Part shown: piece by piece, positions 26,946 to 35,358 of the stretch
How the letters are laid out: each line of letters opens with the position of its first letter
Position numbering within the stretch: the first letter of the stretch is position 1
From: Streptomyces griseoloalbus
GTDB lineage: Bacteria; Actinomycetota; Actinomycetes; Streptomycetales; Streptomycetaceae
DNA: 64,000 bases
Assembly (NCBI GenBank): GCA_014650015.1
Contig: BMUD01000018.1
Location: forward strand, 62,001-126,000
Direction: 5' to 3'
Program-made: the position numbers and the translations under genes
The notes under the pieces: generated by a model
The model's database searches: none
What the model saw: only the letters and a program-made list of their open reading frames with translations
What the model was told of the DNA's origin: nothing

Positions 26946-29264
26946 TCACTTCCTCCCGCTGGTGGTCCTGGCCCGGCCCGGGCGCTCCCCGGCGCCGGAC
27001 GTCGCGCGCCCGGAAGCGCCCCGGCCCCGGCCCCGACCGCGGCCGTCACCGCCGGCGCCGGTGTACGCGCCGAGTTCGACGGCGAGCGGCGAGGCGGTCA
27101 GGACCGACGAGTACGTGCCCACGCCGACGCCGATCAGCAGGGCGAGCGCGAAGTCGGTGAGCGAGTCACCGCCCAGCAGGGCCAGCGCGGCCAGGATGAA
27201 GATCACGCCGATACCGGTGTTGACCGTGCGGGGCACCGTCTGCAGGATCGCCCGGTTGGTGACCTGGGCCAGGGGCGCCCTGGCGTCCTTCCGCCACAGC
27301 TCGCGGATCCGGTCGAAGACCACGACGGAGTCGTTCACCGAGTAACCGATCACGGTGAGCAGCGCGGCCAGGAACACGCCGTCGATCGGCTTGCCCAGCC
27401 AGGCGAAGATTCCGGTGAGGATCACCACGTCGTGTGCCAGGGCGGCCACCGCCCCCGTACCGAACATCCAGCGGAACCGGACGGCCAGGTACAGCAGCTG
27501 CGCGCCGAGTGCCAGACCGAGCGCGATCAGCGCGTTGCGGCGCAGCTCGTCGCCGAGGCTCGGGCCGATCAGCTCGTCGCGGACCTTCTCCGCCCCGCCG
27601 CCGGCCTCGTCGATGGCGTCGGCCACCTCGACGGCCTGCGCGTTGGTCAGCTCCTCGGTGCGCACCGTCAGCCGGTTCTCCCCGGAGGACTGCACGACGG
27701 CCTGCGGGAAGCCGGCGTCGGCGAGGGCGGCGCGGGCCCGGTCCGGGTCGACGGCGGTGCCGGTGGAGTACTCGATCAGCCGGCCGCCGGTGAACTCCAC
27801 ACCGAAGTTCAGCCCGCGCACCGCGATGCCCGCGCCGGCGACGACGAGCACGACGGCGGACATCGCCAGCCAGCGGCGCGGGCGCCGCATCAGCTGGGGG
27901 TCGCGGCGGGTGAGGTACGCACGGACCCGGCCGATGGAGGCCAGACCGGTGATCCCGGGACGGCGGTGCACCCGGCGGCGGGCGACGGCGAACTCGGCGA
28001 GAACCCGGGTGATCACCAGGGCACTGATCATGGAGGCGAGGACACCGATGCCCAGCGTGACACCGAAACCCTTCACCGGACCGGAGGCGAGCACGAACAG
28101 CAGCGCCGCCGCGATCAGCGTGGTGACGTTGGAGTCCGCGATGGCACTGAAGGCGCCCTTGAACCCGGCGGTCAGGGCCGAGCGGCCGCTGGGCCGGTCG
28201 CGGGCACCGTACTCCTCCCGGGCCCGTTCGAAGACCAGCACGTTGGCGTCCACGGCCATACCGATGGCCAGCACGAAACCGGCGAGGCCGGGCAGGGTCA
28301 GGGTCGCCCCCAGAGCCGCCAGACCGGCGTAGGAGATGACGCCGTAGCAGAGCAGGGCCAGCGTCGCCAGGACGCCCATGAGCCGGTAGACGACGATGAT
28401 GAAGAGCGCGGTCAGGGCGGTGCCGACGACGGCCGCCCAGGCACTGGCCTCGATGGCCTCGGCGCCCAGCGTCGGGCCCACGGTCCGCTGCTCCACCGTC
28501 TCGACCGGCACCGGCAGGGCGCCGCCGTGGACGAGGAGGGCGAGCTCCTTGGCCTCGTCGCTGGTGAAGGAACCGGTGATCTGGGTGGACCCTCCGGTGA
28601 TGCCCGCGCCGCAGGACACGGACGGGTCGACCTGCGGCGACGAGATGATCTTGCCGTCCAGCACGATCGCGACCCGGCGCTGCGGATCGCCCGCCGGGTG
28701 GCAGGCGGCCTCACCGGTCAGCCGGGCCCACCCCCGGCCGTCCTCGAAGTCCACGGTGACGTGCCAGCCGGCGCCGCTCTGCTGGTCGAAGAGGGCCTCG
28801 GCGCCCTTCACGTCCTGGCCGGTGAGCGACGCGCTGCCCAGCCGGAGCCGCTCACCGGACTCGTCGGGCAGGAGGCGTTCGCCCTTCCCCTGCGGCTCCC
28901 CGGACGCGGCGGCGGCGCCGAGCACCGGGTGGACGGAGAGCTGCGCGGTACGGCCCAGGACGTCGGCGGCCTTCCTCGGGTCCTGGACGCCGGGCAGTTC
29001 GACGATGATCCGGTGGTCACCGGAGCGGACGATGCTCGGTTCGGCGACGCCGAGCGCGTCGATGCGGCCGCGCAGGACCTCCAGGGTGCGGTCGGTGGCC
29101 TCGACGTCGGCCTCGGCGGTGTCGGTGGAACGGGTCTCCAGCACGATCTGGGTGCCGCCCCGCAGGTCGAGCCCGAGACGGACCGGGACGGTGGCGGCGA
29201 TGAACACGGATACGGCGATCACGGCGAACGCGAACAACGCCCTGACGCGGGCGGGACGTTTCAC
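26946..29264 (-). CDS. secDF: protein translocase subunit SecDF (fused)
   Basis: A 772-residue fusion of SecD and SecF, which use the proton gradient to help preproteins leave the SecYEG channel. The SecD half begins with RLGLDLRGGTQIVLET, has the P1 head domain, and continues as GFVLAIGMAVDANVLVFER. The SecF half starts near LNFGVEFTGGRLIEYSTG and contains IGYSVNDSVVVFDRIREL, with twelve transmembrane helices in all. The C-terminal tail is rich in Gly, Arg and Ser. It is the last gene of the leftward group with the small membrane protein and two-component genes (44-bp gap). Streptomyces usually also carry separate secD and secF elsewhere, so this is probably a second copy. Confidence 0.95.
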   Translation of the reverse strand: MKRPARVRALFAFAVIAVSVFIAATVPVRLGLDLRGGTQIVLETRSTDTAEADVEATDRTLEVLRGRIDALGVAEPSIVRSGDHRIIVELPGVQDPRKAADVLGRTAQLSVHPVLGAAAASGEPQGKGERLLPDESGERLRLGSASLTGQDVKGAEALFDQQSGAGWHVTVDFEDGRGWARLTGEAACHPAGDPQRRVAIVLDGKIISSPQVDPSVSCGAGITGGSTQITGSFTSDEAKELALLVHGGALPVPVETVEQRTVGPTLGAEAIEASAWAAVVGTALTALFIIVVYRLMGVLATLALLCYGVISYAGLAALGATLTLPGLAGFVLAIGMAVDANVLVFERAREEYGARDRPSGRSALTAGFKGAFSAIADSNVTTLIAAALLFVLASGPVKGFGVTLGIGVLASMISALVITRVLAEFAVARRRVHRRPGITGLASIGRVRAYLTRRDPQLMRRPRRWLAMSAVVLVVAGAGIAVRGLNFGVEFTGGRLIEYSTGTAVDPDRARAALADAGFPQAVVQSSGENRLTVRTEELTNAQAVEVADAIDEAGGGAEKVRDELIGPSLGDELRRNALIALGLALGAQLLYLAVRFRWMFGTGAVAALAHDVVILTGIFAWLGKPIDGVFLAALLTVIGYSVNDSVVVFDRIRELWRKDARAPLAQVTNRAILQTVPRTVNTGIGVIFILAALALLGGDSLTDFALALLIGVGVGTYSSVLTASPLAVELGAYTGAGGDGRGRGRGRGASGRATSGAGERPGRARTTSGRK

Positions 29265-29308
29265 AGATGCCTCCAGCAGGCACGCGGAAAGGAAGGAAGA
29301 GGGGGATC

Positions 29309-29776
29309 TCAGGTGCTGGAGGCCGTGGGCGGAGCCCGCCCCGGATCGAACGGCATGTGCGCGGCGGCGGGCGGCGCATGCCCGGCCACCGGCGCGGGAC
29401 GCGCCGGGCGGGGCGGAATCGGCGGTGTGTGCGCCGCGGTGAAGGGCAGAGGACCGGCGAACCCCGTGCGCTCACCGGTGTCCCGCTCCGGCCTGGCGAG
29501 CAGGGTGCGGGCACCGACGTAGGCGTCGTCGCTGTAGGGACGGGTGTCGGTCGAGTACGTCGCGGGGGAGGGGGACGCGGGGGAGAACGGTGCGGTGGCC
29601 GGGGCCGGGGCGGTGGGGACGAGCGCGGTGCCGATGGTGAACCCGGCGGTCAACAGGACGGCCGCGAGCGCGGCGAGGGCCGCGACGGCGCGGAACGGGA
29701 AGCGGGCGGTGCCGAGCGGGAAGCGGGCGGCGCGGAACGGGAAGCGGGCGGCGCGGCCCCGCCGGTCGGTGGTCAA
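29309..29776 (-). CDS. small hypothetical membrane-anchored protein
   Basis: A 155-residue protein I do not recognise. Its TTG start (complement of 29774-29776) overlaps the stop of the response regulator (TTGA), so it is translationally coupled. The N-terminus carries three heptad copies of a basic repeat (ARFPFRA, ARFPLGT, ARFPFRA). One hydrophobic helix follows (about 31-52, AVAALAALAAVLLTAGFTIG), then a Pro/Ala-rich extracellular tail. It could be an exported or anchored accessory of the adjacent two-component system or of SecDF. Confidence 0.6.
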   Translation of the reverse strand: MTTDRRGRAARFPFRAARFPLGTARFPFRAVAALAALAAVLLTAGFTIGTALVPTAPAPATAPFSPASPSPATYSTDTRPYSDDAYVGARTLLARPERDTGERTGFAGPLPFTAAHTPPIPPRPARPAPVAGHAPPAAAHMPFDPGRAPPTASST

Positions 29777-30459
29777 GGTTCGACGAGCCCGGCGCGGATG
29801 GCGTACCGGGTCAGTTCCAGGCGGTCCCGCAGCCCCAGCTTGTGCAGCAGGTTCTCGCGGTGCCGCTGCACCGTCTTGACGCTGATGAACAGCAGCTCGG
29901 CGATCTCCTTCGACGAGTGCCCCTCGGCGACGAGCTTGAGCACCTCCTCCTCGCGCGGGGTCAGCAACTGCTCGGGCGCCTCTTCCCCGTGCCGCACCCG
30001 GTCGAGGTAGTTGCGGATCAGGGCGGTCACCGCGCCCGGGTACAGGAACGGCTCGTCCCGCATCGCGGCCCGGCAGGCGGCGACCAGATCGCGGTCGGCG
30101 ACGGACTTCAGCACGTAACCGCCGGCCCCGGCCTTGAGCGCCTGGAACAGATACTGCTCGTTGTCGTGCATCGTCAGCATCAGAATGCGCAGCCCCGGCC
30201 TCAGCGCGGTCAGCTCGCGGGCGGCCTGCAGACCGGTCAGCCGCGGCATGGCGATGTCCAGGACGGCCAGGTCGACGTCCTGGGTGCGGGCCATGGCGAT
30301 CGCCTCCGCACCGTCACCGGCCTCGGCGACCACCTCCAGGTCCGGCTCCCGGTCGAGGATGAGCCGGACCCCGCGCCGCACCAGCGCGTGGTCGTCGGCG
30401 AGCAGAATCCGGATCGTCGTCCCCGGCCGGTGGCCGTCGTGGGTGTCCTGGTGGGTCAT
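29773..30459 (-). CDS. NarL/FixJ family response regulator
   Basis: A 228-residue response regulator. The receiver domain has the acidic pair Asp22/Asp23 (LLADDHALVRRG), phospho-acceptor Asp68 (LAVLDIAMPRLTG), Thr96 (MLTMHD) and Lys118 (YVLKSV). The C-terminal LuxR-type HTH reads LTPREEEVLKLVAEGHSSKE, then IAELLFISVKTVQRHRENLL. The ATG overlaps the kinase stop by 4 bp (ATGA), so kinase and regulator are co-translated. By position this pair corresponds to the S. coelicolor SCO6162/SCO6163 system; this is recollection of synteny, not a search. Confidence 0.95.
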   Translation of the reverse strand: MTHQDTHDGHRPGTTIRILLADDHALVRRGVRLILDREPDLEVVAEAGDGAEAIAMARTQDVDLAVLDIAMPRLTGLQAARELTALRPGLRILMLTMHDNEQYLFQALKAGAGGYVLKSVADRDLVAACRAAMRDEPFLYPGAVTALIRNYLDRVRHGEEAPEQLLTPREEEVLKLVAEGHSSKEIAELLFISVKTVQRHRENLLHKLGLRDRLELTRYAIRAGLVEP

Positions 30460-31433
30460 GACTGCTTCCTGACGGCGGGCACGGTCAGCCGGATCCGGGT
30501 ACCGGTTCCTGGCACGGAGGTCCCGTCCGGGCTCGAGATGTCCAGGGCGGCCCCGATCAGCAGGGCCCGTTCCCGCATCCCGCGGAGCCCGGCACCCTCC
30601 CGTGCGGCACCGATGCCGCGCCCGTCGTCGCTCACCTCGAGGACGACGCACGCGTCGGCACCGCGCAGGCTCACCTGCACGCGCCGCGCCTCGGCATGCC
30701 GCGCGGCGTTGGTCAGACCCTCCTGTGCCACACGGTAGATCACCAGCTCCGTCTCGTGGTCGAGAGCGGGCAGATCGGAGTCGAAGCGGCGCAGCACGCG
30801 CAGCCCGGTGTGCGTGGCGAACTCGGTGGCGAGCGAGGTGACCGCACTGACCAGGCCGAGATCGTCCAGTACGCCCGGACGCAGCCGGCGCACCAGCCGG
30901 CGGACCTCGTCGAGGCTTCCCCGGGTGATCTCCTGTGCCTGCTGGAGTTCACCGCGCAGCGGCTCGGACGCCTCGTCCGAGGCCCGCTTCAGGGCCAGCA
31001 GCACGGCCGTCATGCTCTGCCCGACCTCGTCGTGCAGCTCCTGGGCGATACGGCGCCGCTCGCCCTCCTGGGCGAGGATCGCGCGGGCACTGCTCGCGAC
31101 GCGCTCCCCCTCCAGCCGCTCCAGCATGGAGTTGAAGGTGCTGACCAGCTCGGCGACCTCACCGCCCCCGCGCACGGGCAGCCGCTGGCCGGGACGCAGC
31201 AGGTCGACGGTGGTCATCAGCCGGGTCACCCGGTCCAGCGGGGCGAGCCCGATGCGCAGCAGGGCCGCGTTGGCGACGAGCATGACGCCCAGCCCGGCGA
31301 CGAGGATCACCGCCTCGGTGAGCAGCACCGGAACGGACACGGTCACCGGAGCCCACAGCAGCAGCGCGGTGGCCGTGCCCAGCACCACCGCGTTGAGCCC
31401 GAAGATCCGCCAGTACAGGGACACGGAGGTCAC
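30456..31433 (-). CDS. sensor histidine kinase (HisKA_3 type)
   Basis: A 325-residue membrane kinase. Two N-terminal helices (about 8-30 and 37-60) with almost no external loop are followed by a HAMP-like linker, a HisKA_3 dimerisation domain with His134 in RRIAQELHDEVGQS, and an ATPase domain (VAQEGLTNAARHAEARRV ... EVSDDGRGIGAAREGAGLRG). The lack of an extracellular sensor domain suggests that it senses a membrane or cytosolic signal. It is first in an operon with its response regulator and a small membrane protein, perhaps extending into secDF. Confidence 0.95.
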   Translation of the reverse strand: MTSVSLYWRIFGLNAVVLGTATALLLWAPVTVSVPVLLTEAVILVAGLGVMLVANAALLRIGLAPLDRVTRLMTTVDLLRPGQRLPVRGGGEVAELVSTFNSMLERLEGERVASSARAILAQEGERRRIAQELHDEVGQSMTAVLLALKRASDEASEPLRGELQQAQEITRGSLDEVRRLVRRLRPGVLDDLGLVSAVTSLATEFATHTGLRVLRRFDSDLPALDHETELVIYRVAQEGLTNAARHAEARRVQVSLRGADACVVLEVSDDGRGIGAAREGAGLRGMRERALLIGAALDISSPDGTSVPGTGTRIRLTVPAVRKQS

Positions 31434-31592
31434 GCCTTCCTCTTTCTCGTCTGCCTCTACTGTCGGTCACCGTGCGCCCTGATGCGGCAGCGGCCTCCTG
31501 GTCCCGGCGGACAGCGGCCAGCGTGCACGGACCGGGCGGGCCGCGTCGATGGGCCCCGTGCCCCATTTCCGCCTGCCCGCCCGACCCATGCC

Positions 31593-31620
31593 GTGCGGGG
31601 TGGGTCCCCGGACCCCGCAC
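31593..31620. promoter_or_regulatory. inverted repeat in the kinase/DksA divergent region
   Basis: GTGCGGGG (31593-31600) and CCCCGCAC (31613-31620) flank a core GGTCC-CC-GGACC, giving a nested dyad in the 270-bp divergent promoter. It is GC-rich, like dormancy-regulator (DevR/OsdR-type) boxes, but the match is only general. Confidence 0.35.
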
Positions 31621-31703
31621 AGATGGGTACCGCGCCCGATGGGCCCGGAGCGAGGAACGGGCGAGGGTGAGGACATCACCCGTACGTCACCGAGGAGGAC
31701 CCC

Positions 31704-32042
31704 GTGTCGCTCGACCTGCCCCGCACCGACCCCCGCACCGAGATCCGTGTCGCCTCCCCGGCCGCCGACGAGGTCAGGCAGCGCCTCGAACACGCCCGGT
31801 CGACCCGGGTGGCACAGCTCAAGGCCCTCGACGAAACCGGGCAGAGTCCCGACGACCACCTGATGTCCACGCAGAAGGACGCCATCGAGCGGGTCCTGGC
31901 GGAGATCGACGAGGCCTTCGCCCGCGTCGACGACGGCACCTACGGCGTCTGCCTGGGCTGCGGCAAGGCCGTGCCGCCGGAGCGGCTGGAGATCCTCCCG
32001 CACACCCGGCACTGCGTCACCTGCCAGCGCCGCGCGATCTGA
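31704..32042 (+). CDS. DksA/TraR family C4 zinc-finger protein
   Basis: A 112-residue protein with a helical N-terminal region and the DksA/TraR zinc finger (Cys-x2-Cys in CLGCGK, then Cys-x2-Cys in HCVTCQ). A DksA-like acidic stretch IDEAFARVDDGTYGVC precedes the finger. Family members bind RNA polymerase through the secondary channel and modulate transcription initiation, often with ppGpp. The GTG start has GAGGAGG upstream. It is followed 49 bp later by a second DksA-like gene. Confidence 0.92.
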   Translation: MSLDLPRTDPRTEIRVASPAADEVRQRLEHARSTRVAQLKALDETGQSPDDHLMSTQKDAIERVLAEIDEAFARVDDGTYGVCLGCGKAVPPERLEILPHTRHCVTCQRRAI

Positions 32043-32091
32043 CCCTTCGTCCCGTCCTTCGCTCCCGCTCTGCCCAAACCCAAGGGGTGCA

Positions 32092-32466
32092 GTGGTGTCC
32101 CACCAGACCATCGGCGAGCGCGACACGGTCCTCACCCCCGAGGACCTCGCCGCGCTGCGCGAGAACCTGAACGAGCAGCGGCTGTTCCGGCAGGAGCAGC
32201 TGCGGCAGTTCGCCGCCGGCTCCACGAGCCGTGCCGACGACCGGCGCCTGCGGGCGAACGCCGCCCGGATCGAGGTCGGCGTCCAACTCGCCGCCTCCGC
32301 CCGCATGGTGCTCGCCGACGTCGAGGCGGCGCTCGCCCGGATGGACTCCGGGCGCTACGGCGCCTGCCACCTGTGCCGCCGTCCCGTCGAACGCCACCGC
32401 CTGCTGATCGTCCCCCAGGCCCGCTACTGCGGGCGCTGCCAGCAGGTCAGGGAGGCCGGCCGGTGA
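32092..32466 (+). CDS. second DksA/TraR family zinc-finger protein
   Basis: A 124-residue paralogue-like protein with a longer helical region (LTPEDLAALRENLNEQRLFR ... ARMVLADVEAALARMDSGRY) and a C4 finger (CHLCRR ... YCGRCQQ). Two adjacent GTG codons are possible starts. Its stop overlaps the GTG of the MreB-like gene (GTGA), so the two are co-translated. It is likely an RNA-polymerase-binding modulator like its neighbour. Confidence 0.9.
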   Translation: MVSHQTIGERDTVLTPEDLAALRENLNEQRLFRQEQLRQFAAGSTSRADDRRLRANAARIEVGVQLAASARMVLADVEAALARMDSGRYGACHLCRRPVERHRLLIVPQARYCGRCQQVREAGR

Positions 32467-33266
32467 CCGTGATCCGGCATCCCCGACCGGCATCCGCACG
32501 GCACCGGCAGTGGCCGCTGTGCCGGCGCTGCTCAGGTCTCGCGCTCGACCTGGGCAGCGCCCGCACACGCGCGTGGATCGCCGGGCGGGGCATGGTCCTC
32601 GACGTGCCCACCGTGACCTTCCCCGGCACCGGTGCCGTCCATCCCGTCCAGCGCGGCACGATCGTCGACACCGCCGGTACGGCCCGGATGCTGGACCGGC
32701 TGCTCGGGCACCGGCTGCCCCGGTTCGGCCGCCCCCTGGTCGTCGTCACGGCGCCGGTCCTGGGCGGGCTCCCCTTCCGGACCGCCGCCCGTACGGCCGT
32801 CGGGATCCTGCGCCCGCGCGCCGTACTCACCGTCCCGGGCGCGCGGGCGGTGGCCCTGGCCGCGGGCGCCGACCACGTCCGGCCGTTGCTGGTCGTGGAC
32901 ATCGGCGCCCACCTGACCGAGGTGGTGCTGCTCGCCGACGGCGCGGTCACCGACGCCCGCCGCACCGCGCTGGGCACCGACGACCTCACCGACGGCACGG
33001 CACCCGGCGAGATCACCGAAGCGGTCGTCGACATGGTGACCGCGATGCTGCGGCAGGACCGTACCGCGCTCACCCGCGTCGCCCTGCGCCGAGGCGTCCT
33101 CCTGGCCGGCGGGGGCGCGCTGCGCCCCGACATCACCCGTGATCTCCCGGGCGGACTCGGCTGCCCGGTCCAGCCGGTGCCGTCCCCGCACACGGCCGCC
33201 GTCCGGGGCGCCGCCGGCCTGCTCGCCGCGGCGCACCACCACCCGTCGCTCACCGGAACCGTCTGA
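32463..33266 (+). CDS. MreB/actin-like ATPase-fold protein, truncated form
   Basis: A 267-residue protein resembling rod-shape-determining MreB. The phosphate-1 loop reads LALDLGSARTRAWIAG, the second half contains LLVVDIGAHLTEVVLLADGA, and the adenosine loop GVLLAGGGALRPDITRDLPG. It is about 70 residues shorter than MreB (about 340), with the middle subdomain reduced. A CRRC pair precedes the actin fold. It is translationally coupled to a DksA-like gene, unlike the real mre cluster, so it is probably not the cell-shape MreB but a divergent actin-fold regulator. Confidence 0.85.
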   Translation: MTVIRHPRPASARHRQWPLCRRCSGLALDLGSARTRAWIAGRGMVLDVPTVTFPGTGAVHPVQRGTIVDTAGTARMLDRLLGHRLPRFGRPLVVVTAPVLGGLPFRTAARTAVGILRPRAVLTVPGARAVALAAGADHVRPLLVVDIGAHLTEVVLLADGAVTDARRTALGTDDLTDGTAPGEITEAVVDMVTAMLRQDRTALTRVALRRGVLLAGGGALRPDITRDLPGGLGCPVQPVPSPHTAAVRGAAGLLAAAHHHPSLTGTV

Positions 33267-33312
33267 CCCGTCCCGCCGCCGTCTGTATCCCGACACCGAA
33301 AGGAGCCATGTC

Positions 33313-33936
33313 GTGGCGGGCGAGACACCTCCCGCGCAGCCACCCCCCGGCCCTCCCCCACGCCCCCTGTTGTGGCGCTGGCGGCACAACCCGCTGCGCC
33401 GCCGCACCGACGCACTCCAGGCCTGGGCCGGTCTCGCGCTGCTGATCGCCGTACTGGCCGTGGCGCCGGTGGCCGCCGCCCTCGTGGGCGACGCCGCCCG
33501 CCGCCATTACGAGGACACCGCCCGCCATCAGACCCTGACCCGGTACGAGACGACCGCGACCCTGACCCGGGACGCCCCCCGTCACCCGGAGCCCGGCTCG
33601 GACGAGGAGAAGAGAACCCGCTACCCGGTCGAGGTCCGCGTGGTCACCCGCGACGGGCGGACCCGCACCACACGGACGGAGGTCCAGCCGGGGCTGACCG
33701 CCGGCACCACCGTGCGCGTCTGGATCACGGCCGACGGCGAGGCGACCGGCCCGCCGCTGACCCGCAAGGAGATCCGCAGCCGCACCATGGGCTGGGCCCT
33801 TCTCGCCGCCATCGGCGTCGCCCTCACCGGCGCCGCCGCCCACGCCCTGACCGGCCTCGCCCTGCGCCGCCGCAACCTGGCCGACTGGGACACCGCCTGG
33901 GCGGAGACGGCCCCGCGCTGGACGACACCCATGTGA
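33313..33936 (+). CDS. Rv1733c-like membrane protein
   Basis: A 207-residue protein with two transmembrane helices (about 36-58, GLALLIAVLAVAPVAAALV, and about 158-182, MGWALLAAIGVALTGAAAHA) flanking a beta-rich extracellular domain (YPVEVRVVTRDGRTRTTRTE ... TTVRVWITADGEATGPP). This is the layout of Rv1733c of M. tuberculosis, a dormancy-regulon membrane protein. The GTG at 33313 has AAAGGAG seven bases upstream. It ends a rightward run after the DksA and MreB-like genes and may share their control. Confidence 0.85.
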   Translation: MAGETPPAQPPPGPPPRPLLWRWRHNPLRRRTDALQAWAGLALLIAVLAVAPVAAALVGDAARRHYEDTARHQTLTRYETTATLTRDAPRHPEPGSDEEKRTRYPVEVRVVTRDGRTRTTRTEVQPGLTAGTTVRVWITADGEATGPPLTRKEIRSRTMGWALLAAIGVALTGAAAHALTGLALRRRNLADWDTAWAETAPRWTTPM

Positions 33937-34093
33937 GCCGGGAGGGCGAGGTCACGAGTGACGGGACACCATCCCCGTGAACTGCCGGAGTCGGGCAACG
34001 CGTTCGCCGTACGTGCCGCACCTGCGGGGGTTCGGCGGGGGCGGAAGTCCCGGTCGCGTCCCATGACGACGACCCGGCGATCCGGGGTTTCTT

Positions 34094-34104
34094 CGAAACT
34101 TTCG
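34094..34104. promoter_or_regulatory. CGAAANTTTCG operator upstream of xlnB
   Basis: CGAAACTTTCG is identical to the element at 43961-43971 in front of the bxl operon. Elements of CGAA-N-TTCG type are known operators of BxlR-like LacI repressors of Streptomyces xylan genes. Confidence 0.75.
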
Positions 34105-34224
34105 TCGTCTTTGCATCGAGGTTCGATGCGTACCCGACGCTCGCCGTGGCACCCTGCGGCTCAACCGGTTCAGTGATGGCGTTGAGCTGTGATGACGCAG
34201 ATCCACTCGTCGATTTGATCACTC

Positions 34225-34281
34225 GAAGATTTCGAAATCTTCACCGAAACTGTTGACGGTCGACGCGCGCAGGCCAACACT
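34225..34281 (+). promoter_or_regulatory. xlnB promoter with 18-bp palindrome
   Basis: GAAGATTTCGAAATCTTC (34225-34242) is a perfect palindrome immediately upstream of -35 TTGACG (34253-34258), followed 17 bp later by -10 AACACT (34276-34281). A half-site CCGAAACT lies between the palindrome and the -35. It is a likely repressor or activator site of the xylanase. Confidence 0.65.
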
Positions 34282-34327
34282 GTCCGGCATTGACCTCCCC
34301 ACCGAGCCGTCACAGGAGGCGCACCAC

Positions 34328-35332
34328 ATGAACGTGGCCGTTCACCCGAAGAGCCGCAGACGCGGCCGCCTGTTGCTCAGCGTCAGGAGTGTCTGGACCA
34401 TCGCGCTGGCCGCCGTCACCGCGCTGCTCCTGACCGCCACCACCGCCACCGCCGCCGTCACCACGAACCAGACCGGCACCAACAACGGCTGGTGGTACTC
34501 GTTCTGGACCGACTCCCAGGGAACCGTCTCCATGGACCTGGGATCCGGCGGCAACTACAGCACCCAGTGGAGGAACACCGGCAACTTCGTCGCCGGCAAG
34601 GGCTGGAGCACCGGCGGTCGCAAGACCGTCAACTACTCCGGCTCCTTCAACCCGTCCGGCAACGCGTACCTGACGCTCTACGGATGGACCACCAGCCCGC
34701 TCATCGAGTACTACATCGTCGACAACTGGGGCACCTACCGGCCCACCGGCGAGTACAAGGGCACCGTCACCACCGACGGCGGCACGTACGACATCTACAA
34801 GACCACCCGGTACAACGCCCCCTCCATCGAGGGCACCAGGACCTTCGACCAGTACTGGAGCGTCCGGCAGTCGAAGCGCACCGGCGGCACCATCACCAGC
34901 GGCAACCACTTCGACGCGTGGGCCGGCAAGGGGATGAACCTGGGCAACCACAACTACATGATCATGGCCACCGAGGGCTACCAGAGCAGCGGCAGCTCCA
35001 ACATCACGGTGAGTGAGTCCGGCTCCGGCGGCGGAGGCGGTGGTGGCGGTGGCGGCGGCAACAACGGCGGCTGCAACGCGACGCTGTCGGCCGGCGAGAA
35101 GTTCGGCGACCGCTACAACCTCGACGTCTCGGTGAGCGGCTCCAGCAACTGGACCGTGACGATGAGGGTCCCCTCCCCGGCGAAGGTCTCCTCGACCTGG
35201 AACGTCAGCGCGTCCTACCCGGACAGCCAGACCCTCGTCGCCAAGTCCAACGGCAGCGGCAACAACTGGGGCGCGACGATCCAGACCAACGGCAACTGGA
35301 CCTGGCCGACGGTCTCCTGCAGCGCCGGCTGA
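34328..35332 (+). CDS. xlnB: endo-1,4-beta-xylanase, GH11 with C-terminal carbohydrate-binding module
   Basis: A 334-residue secreted xylanase. The signal peptide covers about residues 1-43. The GH11 jelly roll follows ([20 protein letters not shown] ...) with nucleophile Glu127 ([13 protein letters not shown]) and acid/base Glu216 ([10 protein letters not shown]). A poly-Gly linker (about 233-244) leads to a binding module of about 85 residues bounded by Cys249 and Cys331, CBM2-like. It cleaves internal xylan bonds outside the cell. AGGAGG lies 8 bases before the ATG. It is followed 26 bp later by axeA, the xlnB-axeA order known from S. lividans, and is controlled by the CGAAANTTTCG-type operators. 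Confidence 0.95.
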   Translation: MNVAVHPKSRRRGRLLLSVRSVWTIALAAVTALLLTATTATAAVTTNQTGTNNGWWYSFWTDSQGTVSMDLGSGGNYSTQWRNTGNFVAGKGWSTGGRKTVNYSGSFNPSGNAYLTLYGWTTSPLIEYYIVDNWGTYRPTGEYKGTVTTDGGTYDIYKTTRYNAPSIEGTRTFDQYWSVRQSKRTGGTITSGNHFDAWAGKGMNLGNHNYMIMATEGYQSSGSSNITVSESGSGGGGGGGGGGGNNGGCNATLSAGEKFGDRYNLDVSVSGSSNWTVTMRVPSPAKVSSTWNVSASYPDSQTLVAKSNGSGNNWGATIQTNGNWTWPTVSCSAG

Positions 35333-35358
35333 CCACCGTCCGAGGAGGACCACCGCAC

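Larger units (their letters stand above)
33937..34327. other. 391-bp intergenic region upstream of the xylanase
   Basis: It contains GCATCGA-GGT-TCGATGC (34113-34129), possibly a terminator for the preceding gene. It also holds the CGAAACTTTCG element, the 18-bp palindrome and the xlnB promoter, listed separately. No gene is seen. Confidence 0.6.
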
